From a virus, in the IMG/VR virus record IMGVR_UViG_3300030329_002408, positions 1-30,685 of that record: a stretch of DNA of 30,685 nucleotides; one strand, written 5' to 3'. Below are positions 1 to 8,600 of the stretch, piece by piece. The notes beneath the pieces are model-generated. The model was not told the origin of the DNA and did not search any database. It saw nothing but the letters and a program-made list of their open reading frames with translations. The first letter of the stretch is position 1. Each line of letters begins with the position of its first letter. The translations under genes and the position numbers were made by a program.

Positions 1-143
1 CTAAGGAGAGCAATCTCTCGTTCAATTCTTGTAAGGAAGATGTCAATTCCAAAACTGACACCAAGCGTTGCCCAAAGCAGGATGTTCTCATCCTCTTCTT
101 CAAGATTTTGCGTAATTTCTTCTGTAGTTTCTTCATTAGCCAT
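1..143 (-). CDS. Partial gene downstream of the virion morphogenesis gene (C-terminus beyond the window)
   Basis: The first 47 codons of a leftward gene are visible; the rest lies outside the window. The ATG overlaps the stop of the preceding gene by one base (TAATG), so the two are probably translationally coupled. The visible N-terminus is very acidic (runs of Glu and Asp in the first 22 residues) and is followed by a more hydrophobic stretch, ILLWATLGVSFGIDIFL. I do not recognise the family. Its place after terminase, portal and a gpG-like protein suggests a head or head-tail joining role, but that is inference from position only. Confidence 0.6.
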   Translation of the reverse strand, partial: MANEETTEEITQNLEEEDENILLWATLGVSFGIDIFLTRIEREIALL

Positions 144-610
144 TATTTTTTAAGTGCCTTTCCAATCTTTTTCATTAAATCGTTAATTGGTTTTTTCATC
201 CTTTTTGCATCCATTGCAATAAAATTACGAGCAGGGACTTTAATTCCTTTAGTATTCTTTGGAAAAAATAATTTATCATTTTTAATTGATGGTATCCTCT
301 TAGGGGTAAAACCTTCATATTGATATTGCCCATAATGCAGTCCCCATATACCTTCTTTTTTGATTTTTAAACTTTTTGCCAATTTTCCTGTATCATAAAG
401 TGGAGTATTTCCGCTGCTACCTCTCATTTTTCTTATTTTAATAGTAGATTCTTCTAATGGAGGCGTTACTTTGCCACTTTTCATGAAATCTCTACTGGAT
501 TCTATGATTCCTTGTCCAAGTAGCTTATTTGATTCTTCTTTAAATGATTCGGATTCAACATATTTCGCTAACTTGCCAAAATCAAAAGTTGTCTTTATGC
601 TTTTAATCAC
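143..610 (-). CDS. Phage virion morphogenesis protein, gpG/gpS-like (tail completion or minor head)
   Basis: This basic protein of 155 residues resembles the phage virion morphogenesis family (Mu gpG and P2 gpS type), whose members help complete the tail or join it to the head. Hallmarks seen are a central 'PLYDTGKLAKSL' segment, matching the family's 'PL-DTG-L--S' signature, and a C-terminal 'VPARNFIAMD' segment, matching the usual 'IPARPF-G'. A Lys-rich tail follows. The start is GTG at 610; the only in-frame ATG comes about 42 codons later, so GTG is needed to keep the conserved N-terminus. It overlaps the upstream 78-residue gene by 8 bases and the downstream gene by 1. The family call is by motif only. 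Confidence 0.7.
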   Translation of the reverse strand: MIKSIKTTFDFGKLAKYVESESFKEESNKLLGQGIIESSRDFMKSGKVTPPLEESTIKIRKMRGSSGNTPLYDTGKLAKSLKIKKEGIWGLHYGQYQYEGFTPKRIPSIKNDKLFFPKNTKGIKVPARNFIAMDAKRMKKPINDLMKKIGKALKK

Positions 611-839
611 TTGTTATCTTTCGGGCAAACTGCTCACCCATTTTCTTGGCTTTGCGGTATCGGGGAAGCTCTTTTAATATGGCATCCTCTGCGAACTGCT
701 CCGCCCACGATTGTGGATCATCCAATATTTCTTCTATTTCGCCCGTCAGCTCTACGTCAAACTTCAGAAGTTCTCTGAGCGACTTGGCGTGCTTTTTCAA
801 ATATTGAGAGTTTCTCGTTTCTTTGCTTGTTTGAGGCAA
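603..839 (-). CDS. Small protein (78 aa) overlapping the portal gene end
   Basis: An unrecognised charged, probably helical protein. The start codon is TTG at 839; a GCGGAG Shine-Dalgarno lies 7 bases upstream on the minus strand, which supports this start despite an 83-base overlap with the portal reading frame. The middle contains 'DDPQSWAEQFAEDAILKE' and the end is Lys/Arg-rich. The next gene begins inside its stop region (8-base overlap). It lies between portal and a gpG-like gene, so a head assembly or head-tail accessory role is plausible but not shown. The real start could be further in, since the N-terminal 28 residues fall wholly in the overlap. Confidence 0.6.
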   Translation of the reverse strand: MPQTSKETRNSQYLKKHAKSLRELLKFDVELTGEIEEILDDPQSWAEQFAEDAILKELPRYRKAKKMGEQFARKITSD

Positions 840-2055
840 TGCTTAACTCCGCTTGTTCTAATGTTAAATCGTTATTATATTCCATTAATAGTCCAACCTC
901 GTCTATTAAATTCATCTCAAGACGATGTTTGTCCCATAAAATCTGATCCTGTACTGTTTTTGGATATTCTGGCTCTTTGAAATCAAGTCCAAGATCGGCT
1001 GGCAGACTTACTCCGAAACTTGAGGCAATTTGACGTTCCACACGATAAAAATCCTCCTCATACATCTTCCAAAGAGCCAAATCATCCTGATAATCCTCTG
1101 TCCTTTCCAAATCCTTAATCATTAAAGAAATTCCTGATGGCACTTCGCCACCTTGTTCACTCCATTGTACCCATAGGTGATTGTTTTGAGCAACAAGCTC
1201 GACGAGGAATTTAATATTTTCTATTACACCTGTAACATTTCCTTGTGGGGCTACTATCTCATAAGTAGAGCCTTCAGGCAGTTCCAAAGTAACATCTGAT
1301 CCCGTTCTTTGGTTATTACCCATCTCAGCACCTGTCATTACTGGTTGCCCGAACATTTGGAATCGAAGTCCAAGTTGCATTTCAGTCATTCCAATGTTTA
1401 TATGCTCATTGGCATTAATTATGTCATTCGCACCCTCAACATAAAAAGAATCTGTCTGATTTTCACGATGGGTGAACACAAATGGTAAAACTCCGTATGT
1501 ATGAGGTATTTCATTTAATACATTACCATCCTCATCCATTTGAACATATTTTTCAGCATCCCAATAAGCATATTGTAACTTCTCTACCTGAGAAGAATCT
1601 TCTACTGGCTGTAATATTGGATAACTAATTGCTGAAGGAACGAAGGGGTCATCATGAAAGAATACGTGAAAAAAGTAAATAGGTCGGTAGTCAAAATAAG
1701 GAGTGTCCCCTTCGCTCCATACAACTCTTGTGGCGATTGTTCCTACAAGTCTTGTCATTCGCTCTATGTGTTTCATCCTTGCGGATTTCATTTTTGTTAA
1801 AATGTCATATTGATCTCCTGCGTTGCGATTCGCACCGATTGTATAGATTCTTGACATCTTGTTTATGAATTTTCGTGTAATGTTTGATTCCACTATGGGT
1901 ATCTCATTAAATACGGCAGAAGAAAACATCCTTGATATGTAATGAGAAGTGTTATTGCCATTGTAATAGTCAAGTAGCTTCTCAACATGGTTTTCTCTTT
2001 TTTTCGCATTGTGTAGTTTTAATTGTCTAATTGATTCTTGTAATAAGTCCATCAT
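757..2055 (-). CDS. Portal protein
   Basis: This 432-residue protein directly follows the terminase gene and has the size and composition of a phage portal: the dodecameric ring at the capsid vertex through which DNA enters and leaves. The N-terminal part ('DYYNGNNTSHYISRMF', then 'VESNITRKFINKMSRIYT') looks like portal N-terminal regions, where a short helix precedes a conserved 'N-----V---V----G' type segment. The C-terminal third is helical and charged. The ATG at 2055 overlaps the terminase stop by 4 bases (ATGA); a second in-frame ATG follows immediately. The SD is weak, so coupling to terminase translation is likely. The call rests on position plus partial motif. Confidence 0.8.
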   Translation of the reverse strand: MMDLLQESIRQLKLHNAKKRENHVEKLLDYYNGNNTSHYISRMFSSAVFNEIPIVESNITRKFINKMSRIYTIGANRNAGDQYDILTKMKSARMKHIERMTRLVGTIATRVVWSEGDTPYFDYRPIYFFHVFFHDDPFVPSAISYPILQPVEDSSQVEKLQYAYWDAEKYVQMDEDGNVLNEIPHTYGVLPFVFTHRENQTDSFYVEGANDIINANEHINIGMTEMQLGLRFQMFGQPVMTGAEMGNNQRTGSDVTLELPEGSTYEIVAPQGNVTGVIENIKFLVELVAQNNHLWVQWSEQGGEVPSGISLMIKDLERTEDYQDDLALWKMYEEDFYRVERQIASSFGVSLPADLGLDFKEPEYPKTVQDQILWDKHRLEMNLIDEVGLLMEYNNDLTLEQAELSIASNKQRNEKLSIFEKARQVAQRTSEV

Positions 2056-3359
2056 CTTTTAATTGCCCTCGCCTCCCTATTTTTTATTGGGAATTTGTTT
2101 ATGAAAAAATATCGTATCATGTCACACCCGTGATCGTGGTATCCATCTTTTAAACTCTCTGGTTTTAAATCCCCTGTAGATTCAGGGTATCTAAGACTTT
2201 CCAAGTCCTCTTGTATTCCTGCGCAATGCTCATCAATGTGAAATCTTCTGCTACCATCCGCACTTTCAATGAATGATCGCACATGACTTTCACCTGACGG
2301 CTTGTTCCTTGATGTTTTATCTCTTACTGATTTTACTATTATTCCGTTTCTTCTAAATATCTCAATGTCACCAAGCCCTGACTGCCCTTGCGCTTGCATC
2401 CCTGCTGGATCACCGAAATATTCCATTACATTATATTTTTTTGCCTTAATCATCTCAATTAAAGTATCTGTCTTGATATTCTCCTCGTGGATAATCTCAT
2501 CTATCATGTTTACGTGGGATATGCCACCGACCTTATATACTTGAAACCATCCCACAGCAGGCATCCTATACCCAAAGTCAATAGCACAGTAAGTCGGAAA
2601 ATTAGGGCTATAAGGATAATGACCAACATCAAGATTCCTATCAAAAGGATATACCCTGCCTGCGAAACTTGTGAATTTAGCACCATACTCTTGATCGAAT
2701 ACCTCCTTTGACATGTTTCGTTTACGCTCAATGATTACTGGATTCTTCTCTCCATCAGGATAAGAATAACCATTCTCCCAAGCAGGAGCAGTATGCGATT
2801 CCCACATTGGGTCTTTCTTTCCAAGTAGGTACTTATCATAAAGCCAGTTAAATCCCTGTGGGGTACTTATGAAAATCGCATTTCCATTTCTACGACCAAC
2901 GGCAGGCGAGATATACATGTCCCATATCTCCTGTTTCATCTTCGCAGCCTCATCTAAAATTACAAGATCATACTCATCTCCTACAAGCGAATCAGGATTA
3001 TCCGCAGATAGTCCTTCTATCGTGCTTCCCCATTTGAACCTAACATACTGATCCTTCTCTGAACATTTAACAACGTCGTTCTTATTTGGAAGTACCATCG
3101 TTCTCCATATTTCATCAAATAATAGTTTGGATTTTTTGTAAGAAAGCCCCACAAGAGCCACCTTTTTATTTGGTAGCGATGCAACAAAGGATGCTTCTTT
3201 CGCAGAAGCAAATGTTTTCCCATAACCACGCCCGCAAACAATAACGAAAAATCGGGATGACTTCTTTTTTGGGAAATGTAGCAGAGATTGACCCCTGTGA
3301 GGCTCATAGCCCATGAACTTAAACCAGTCCTTTTTGTATGTCGTGAGATCGTTCTTCAA
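2052..3359 (-). CDS. terL: Terminase large subunit (ATPase and nuclease)
   Basis: This is the DNA-packaging motor. The ATPase domain has Walker A 'GRGYGKT' at residues 43-49, Walker B 'LVILDE' with D136 and E137, and the coupling motif 'STPQG' at 165-169. The C-terminal RNase H-like nuclease domain begins at 'AIDFGY' (D260) and has further acidic residues in 'FGDPAG' and near the end in 'HDHGCD'. The length of 435 residues is normal. The start is TTG at 3359: a stop lies two codons upstream and the first in-frame ATG is residue 16, inside a segment ('W--F-GYEPH-GQ') usual for terminase N-termini. No clear SD precedes it. No small terminase was found in the window. Confidence 0.95.
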   Translation of the reverse strand: MKNDLTTYKKDWFKFMGYEPHRGQSLLHFPKKKSSRFFVIVCGRGYGKTFASAKEASFVASLPNKKVALVGLSYKKSKLLFDEIWRTMVLPNKNDVVKCSEKDQYVRFKWGSTIEGLSADNPDSLVGDEYDLVILDEAAKMKQEIWDMYISPAVGRRNGNAIFISTPQGFNWLYDKYLLGKKDPMWESHTAPAWENGYSYPDGEKNPVIIERKRNMSKEVFDQEYGAKFTSFAGRVYPFDRNLDVGHYPYSPNFPTYCAIDFGYRMPAVGWFQVYKVGGISHVNMIDEIIHEENIKTDTLIEMIKAKKYNVMEYFGDPAGMQAQGQSGLGDIEIFRRNGIIVKSVRDKTSRNKPSGESHVRSFIESADGSRRFHIDEHCAGIQEDLESLRYPESTGDLKPESLKDGYHDHGCDMIRYFFINKFPIKNREARAIKR

Positions 3360-3488
3360 ATATTAAGTTATTTTAAAGTTTTTCTTTAAAAAATTAGGTT
3401 AAGTATTGTAAATACTTGCAAATCTAATCTTTTCAAATTTAAGTTATGTTGTCCAAATTAAACAACAATTTGAATAAAAGGAGAGAAA
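3360..3488. promoter_or_regulatory. Divergent intergenic region between terminase and scaffold, with inverted repeat
   Basis: This very AT-rich gap separates leftward packaging genes from rightward capsid genes, so promoters for both directions are expected here. A perfect dyad AAGTATT-GTA-AATACTT lies at 3401-3417 and could be an operator or a short hairpin. On the minus strand a TAGATTTG box occurs near 3420-3430. No convincing sigma-70 pair at good spacing was found in either direction. A clear SD (AAAGGAGAG) sits just before the scaffold ATG. Confidence 0.45.
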
Positions 3489-4010
3489 ATGTCCGAAGAA
3501 ATGACACAAGATAGCGTGCAAGAAAGTCAAGAAATTAAGACGGAGAGCAGACCTGAAAATGCCGATTCTGGTTTGTTGCAGGAAGTGATGGCTAAAAAAG
3601 CTACAATCAAGGAATTGCAAACTAAATTAGCTGAATTTGAATCTGCGAATGAAAAAAGGCGACAAAAGCAATTATCAGAAGATGGTAAAAAAGATGAACT
3701 TATTTCAGAATTAAATACGAAAGTTGAGAAACTTGAAGGCGAATATACTCGTCTTTCCAAGTACGAGGATGATGAAAAAACAGGGCTTATTGCATCTTTG
3801 GCATCTAATGAGGAAGAAGCAGAACAACTTTCAAAAGAAAGTCTTTCTACGCTTCGTTTGCTTAAAAGCAAGATCGCTACCAAAACTCCTGAAGCTCCTC
3901 CTGCAAGAGGGTCTGTTGGAAATCAACCTCCTCCTGATCTTGTAAAAATGGATCAAAAGGAAAGGAAGAAAAATTGGGGCGATATTTTAAGAAGTTATAG
4001 AAAAAATTAA
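3489..4010 (+). CDS. Capsid scaffolding protein
   Basis: This 173-residue highly charged protein lies immediately before the major capsid gene, the usual place for a scaffold. The middle (residues about 30-125) is Lys/Glu-rich with heptad-like leucines and should form a coiled coil. The N-terminus is acidic. The C-terminus is basic ('KERKKNWGDILRSYRKN'), like the capsid-binding helix of known scaffolds. A Pro-rich linker (about 134-150) precedes that end. Scaffolds direct procapsid assembly and are absent from the mature virion. An SD lies 6 bases before the ATG. The sequence family is not recognisable, but composition and position agree. Confidence 0.8.
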   Translation: MSEEMTQDSVQESQEIKTESRPENADSGLLQEVMAKKATIKELQTKLAEFESANEKRRQKQLSEDGKKDELISELNTKVEKLEGEYTRLSKYEDDEKTGLIASLASNEEEAEQLSKESLSTLRLLKSKIATKTPEAPPARGSVGNQPPPDLVKMDQKERKKNWGDILRSYRKN

Positions 4011-4026
4011 CATGGAGAAATAAAAA

Positions 4027-5010
4027 ATGGAATTTTTAACAATGGATTTAGGTGTCCTTATTGAGATTATCAGTCTTATTTGTGTTGGTGGTGCTATTAC
4101 AGGATTTACAGATCATTCAGGTTCAAACGCATCTAATACAACAGGTACTGCAAATCTTGATGAAGTAATCCCTGAATTATGGGCTGACATGATATGGGGA
4201 TATTTTGAAAGAAGGCTTGTTTTAAGAAATCTTTTTGATGATTATTCACCTCTTGTTAAAGGTAAGGGTGATAAGATAAATATGCCTGAAATGCCAGAAT
4301 CAACAGGTCTTGGTGATAAAAGTGCAGGTTCTTCAGTAACTTATGAAGATGAAGATTTGGCAACAGAATTGCTTACTATCAACAAACATAAATATGTTGC
4401 AAAGATGTTTGAAGATATTGCAGTAATTCAGGCAAATGAAGAACTTTTTTCTAAATATGCTCAAGCAATGGGCTATCAATTAGCAAAGCAAATTGAAGCT
4501 GATATTGTTACTGCATTAGAAGGCTATGGAACAACACAGTCAATAACTACTGATAATGTTATAACGCTTGGTGAGATTGAAACAGCAATGAATACATTAT
4601 CTGCTTCTGATGTTCCTATTGATGAGTGTTTTATAATTGCTAATTATAAAATCTACAACGATCTATTAACACAGGGTGTTGTTGAAGGAATAGCATCATC
4701 AACTTATCATACCACTAATGCAAACGCACTTGCTGGTATTAATTTTGGTGGTGCAACAATGAGCGGTAAAGTGCCAACAGTATTTGGTATGCCTGTTTAT
4801 AAATGCAATAGCGTTAAGGTTTCAACATCATCAGGTGACGAGCAAATGTTTATTGCTCATCCTACTGCACTTGCTATAGCAGTTCAGCAAGACATCAGGG
4901 TTCAATCTGAATATAGTGTTGATTTCTTGAGTACAAAGGTTGTAGCAGATACTATTTATGGTACTGCTGTTAGAAATACTACAGTAAGAGCTATTGAGTT
5001 CATATCATAA
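4027..5010 (+). CDS. Major capsid protein (HK97-fold type)
   Basis: This 327-residue protein follows the scaffold gene and has features of HK97-fold coat proteins: an early 'PELWADMIWGYFERRLVLRNLFDDYS' style segment (residues about 50-75), a spine-helix region with 'MGYQLAKQIEADIVTAL', and a late segment 'VFGMPVYKCNSV' followed by 'RAIEF' near the C-terminus. It builds the icosahedral shell. GGAGA sits 8 bases before the ATG. An oddity is that residues 8-26 are strongly hydrophobic, unusual for a coat protein; the next in-frame ATG is codon 6 and does not remove this run. The N-terminus may be buried, cleaved, or misread here. The family call is by pattern and position. Confidence 0.88.
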   Translation: MEFLTMDLGVLIEIISLICVGGAITGFTDHSGSNASNTTGTANLDEVIPELWADMIWGYFERRLVLRNLFDDYSPLVKGKGDKINMPEMPESTGLGDKSAGSSVTYEDEDLATELLTINKHKYVAKMFEDIAVIQANEELFSKYAQAMGYQLAKQIEADIVTALEGYGTTQSITTDNVITLGEIETAMNTLSASDVPIDECFIIANYKIYNDLLTQGVVEGIASSTYHTTNANALAGINFGGATMSGKVPTVFGMPVYKCNSVKVSTSSGDEQMFIAHPTALAIAVQQDIRVQSEYSVDFLSTKVVADTIYGTAVRNTTVRAIEFIS

Positions 5011-5019
5011 TGCTTAATC

Positions 5020-5047
5020 ATGGAGGGGGCGTAAAAACCTCCTCCAT
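5020..5047 (+). terminator. Stem-loop after the major capsid gene
   Basis: Ten-base arms at 5020-5029 (ATGGAGGGGG) and 5038-5047 (CCTCCTCCAT) pair completely if one G-U is allowed, around an 8-base loop. It begins 9 bases after the capsid stop. No T-run follows, so it is not a classic intrinsic terminator. It may reduce read-through, protect the abundant capsid mRNA from 3' exonucleases, or serve as a processing site. Confidence 0.55.
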
Positions 5048-5062
5048 AAAATTGGAGAAAAA

Positions 5063-5224
5063 ATGATTGTATTAAAAGATAAAACAGGTAGGAATAGTAA
5101 AGTTTTTCAAGCAAATGGCGCTAAGGAAGCGCAAAAATTAGTAGATGACGGAAAATGGGTTGTAGATACAGATAAATATGGATTAATGAAAGCTAAAGCA
5201 AAGAAAAAAGCCAAGAAGAAATAG
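5063..5224 (+). CDS. Small basic protein (53 aa), head region
   Basis: A short gene between capsid and the 112-residue protein. TTGGAGAAAA gives an SD 6 to 9 bases before the ATG. It has a compact N-terminal part ('MIVLKDKTGRNSKVFQ') and a C-terminal tail made almost only of Lys and Ala. Small proteins of this type are common after phage coat genes. The function is unknown. The basic tail could bind DNA or the acidic virion surface, which is inference. Confidence 0.65.
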   Translation: MIVLKDKTGRNSKVFQANGAKEAQKLVDDGKWVVDTDKYGLMKAKAKKKAKKK

Positions 5225-5282
5225 ATATATTTTTAAGGCTCGTTCACAGTTCAACCATTAACTTTAGAGAGGAAGAAAATCA

Positions 5283-5621
5283 ATGGCTTCAAAGCATAAA
5301 CTGACAGTTCAGGAATCGCAAAACGCATCACTTGGTCAAGCAGGATCAATACTTGTTAAAGATGCAGATGTGGCAGTAACCGCACTTAATGGAGTGTTTG
5401 TAGCAATACAATTCTTAGAGGATACAATATTCAAGTCCTCTGGCGGTCTTGTTGCTGAAACAGAACAATTATATCTTGATGACACAGGGACATCTACTTC
5501 CGTGTCTGCTGCGAATGGAGATACGATAGATGGCATTACATTCCCGCAGGGGATGACTATTTACGGAAGATGGACAGCATTTACACTTGCCTCAGGCAAA
5601 GCCGTAGCATATATAGGTTAA
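5283..5621 (+). CDS. Putative head decoration or minor virion protein (112 aa)
   Basis: A protein of 112 residues, probably mostly beta strand, with small residues (Ala, Thr, Ser, Gly) and few Cys or Trp. It ends in a strand-like segment 'ITFPQGMTIYGRWTAF' followed by 'GKAVAYIG'. Position after the capsid genes and before the LamG giant suggests a capsid decoration protein or an anchor for that giant protein. I do not recognise a named family. An SD (AGGAAG) precedes the ATG, and its stop is one base before the next start. Confidence 0.65.
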   Translation: MASKHKLTVQESQNASLGQAGSILVKDADVAVTALNGVFVAIQFLEDTIFKSSGGLVAETEQLYLDDTGTSTSVSAANGDTIDGITFPQGMTIYGRWTAFTLASGKAVAYIG

Positions 5622-5622
5622 T

Positions 5623-8600
5623 ATGTTAGGATTAGGTGCTAACTTAATCAAATCAGCATATCGCAGAGGGTTAGCGTATGTTCGTGATGGCTTAAAACTC
5701 TATATGCCCTATCGTGGGGCAAATCATTCCGAAGTTAAATTCGTAGGCACAGATTCGGCTACATTTACAAGTGGAAATAGTGAATATTTTTCAGTAGCAG
5801 ACCAAAATGATTTAAGTTTTGGTGATGGAGATGATGATAGTCCATTTACATTCATGGCGTGGATTAAAACTGATGATGCAACTGATTTTCCTATAATATC
5901 AAAAGGGCAATACAATACAGGTTCTGCACACGGAGAATATAGATTTATACTGGGTGGAGATGATAAGTTATTTATGTATATATATGATGATGATGCTAAT
6001 GCTTACGAAGTTGGATATTATAATACTGCAATGACAACTTATGAGGGAAAATGGGTTCACCTTGCAGCAACTTATGATGGTCGTGGTGGAAGTGCTGCGA
6101 GAGCAGGTATTCAAATTTATATAGATGGTGTTGCTGTAACAATGACTACTACAGGTGGTGGTACATACGATTCTATGGTTAATGGTTCAGGAAATTTTCA
6201 TATTGGTAGGGATGAAACAGAAAATAAATATGCAGATGGTCAAATGAAAAATGTTGCAATGTGGACAAGGGAATTAACTGCTACTGAAATCCAAAATGTA
6301 ATGTATAAAACACATGATGAATTATCAGGAAGATTGACATCTAATTTAATCCATTGGTGGTCATTAGAAATTAATGGAGATGATAGTGCAGGAAATACAA
6401 CATTAACAAATAATAATACAGTTACATTTTCAACAACTATATATGGTGGTGATACTCCAGTAATCCCAAGAGCAATCGACAATGCACCAACAGTTCAAGC
6501 AGATGGAATAGGTAGTGGTAGCATGGTCTTTAATAGCACAGACTATATTTATTTTGGAAGCAGTTATCAATCATATTGGCAAGGTTCATTTTCTATGAGT
6601 ATTTGGGTTAAGCCTGATGATGGCAGACCTGCTGCAATAGACCATATTTTAGGAACAAATAATGGCGATGATTCAGATACTGTTATATTATATATAAATA
6701 CGGATGGAACATTAAATTTTCTTTATCAATCAAATAATCAATCTGTAACTGCAACATCAACAAGTGCGGTATTTAGTGATGGTCAAGAAGAATGGACACA
6801 TATTGCAGTAGTAGCAAATTCAGGTGGGAATATTTTATTATATGCTGATGGTGTATTAGTGGAAACAGAAGATGCAAGTACACCAACTTTTGGTAATTGG
6901 TCAAATGCTAATCCTCTATATGTAGGTGCATCAAATAATGGTGGTGACCCAAATGCTGCAACAAATCATTTTTCAGGAAAATTGGCACAGTTCTGCGTTT
7001 GGAATAAATCAATGACCCAAGCCCAAGTTATAAATATAATGGAAAAAACGTATGATGAAATGAACGATAATGATAAATCAGATTTAGTATTGCAATTACC
7101 ATTAGAGGTAAATCACAATGCTAATGTTGGAAGTGGTGCTTCAAATTCAGGTAGTGCTGCAGATACATCTGATTTTCCACTTAAAAAAGGTTCACCTCCT
7201 GACTTTGGCACTTTATATAGTGGTAGAGCATTAGAATTTGATGGGGTGGGGGATTATATAGATTGTGGTGACACTTCTTTTCGATTTGGAACTGGAGATT
7301 TTACATTATCAGGTTGGTTTCAAACATCTACTGCGGGAACAGAAAAGTATATTATTAGCAAAGGGACATCAGGGGAAGGTGGTTTGCGATATGCTTTATA
7401 TATAAATTCTGCAAACCATATTGTTGCAGAATTAGATGACAATACTGAAGGAACAGGTCTTACGACTGCAACAGGCTCGACAACAGTAACGGATGGTATT
7501 TGGCATTATGTCGTTGCTTCTTATGATAGGGATGGAAATTTAATTGTATATTTAGATGGTGCTGTTGAAGTAAGTGCAGGGATAAGTGGATCAGATGGAA
7601 CATTAGATGGTGCAAAAAATTTCCATATTGGTATTCTGTCAAATGATAGTTCATCACATCCATTTAGTGGGAAAATAGCCAATATCCAAGTTTGGAATAG
7701 TGCTTTAACAGAAGCAGAAGTCCAATATTCTTACACACATCCTGAAAAATTCGCATACAATACATCAGGTTCATCACTAACAGCATCCAATCTTGTGGCT
7801 TGGTATCCAATGATTGAGGGTGAGGATAGCACAGTACGTATTCCTCTTCGTAGTCCTCAAATGTATATTACGGATGGTAGTGAAAAGGGGCTTGGTGATG
7901 ATTTAATAGGAACTTTTGATTTTACATCAGCAGGGGAAGATCCTGATTGGGCTTTTACTGGAAGTTCAGCAGTAGATGCAGATACATTTTCAACAAATGC
8001 AAGTACGACAGGTGGTGCAAGGAAAGATTTTGGAACAATAGGAAAAGTATATAAAATGAGAATCGCAGGAACAACTGCTTGTACTTCGGTTAGGGTAGTA
8101 GGAACTGATACGAGTACAGTTTATACTTCAGGTCTTGGAACTGGAAGTTTTGATTCTACATTTTATTTTACTCACGATAGTGCAGGGTTTAGAATACAGG
8201 GAATCAATGGATCAGGAGGTGCATTAGAAACTACTATTACAACATTAACGATGCAAGAAGTAAAAATGGGTAATCATGGTGCTACTACGTTTTATGGTGA
8301 TGAATTAACTACTACTGCCTCTCCTGCTTCTATTACTGAAACTGGTCAAAATACTGAAGGTACTACTATATCGATGTGGACAGATGCTTCTCACGCAACA
8401 ACATCAAGCGTAACATCTCCAAGCCCTCATAATGGTAGCAATATGATAAAGATGATTACAGCAGCATCAGGAGGTGCTGCAAATTTAAGAAAATCTACTC
8501 ACGCTGCAATATCTGTAGTTGCAGGAAGAACATATTATTTTAGTGGATATTCTAAAGCAGATTCTTCAGATGGCGACCTTCACGGATTTGGTATTTATGA

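Noticed and set aside
3527-3883. Minus-strand 118-residue frame opposite the scaffold gene
   Set aside because: Ser-rich shadow of a Glu/Lys-rich coiled coil; the scaffold has the SD and the position.
5020-5047. Classic intrinsic terminator after the capsid gene
   Set aside because: The stem is strong but no T-run follows on either strand, so only a low-confidence hairpin is reported.
7460-7663. Minus-strand His/Leu-rich frames opposite the LamG, fibre and tail genes (for example also 8930-9133, 14067-14447, 22810-23082)
   Set aside because: Low-complexity His/Gln/Leu translation is the reverse image of Asp/Asn/Gly/Thr-rich genes; there are no SD sites and no operon context.
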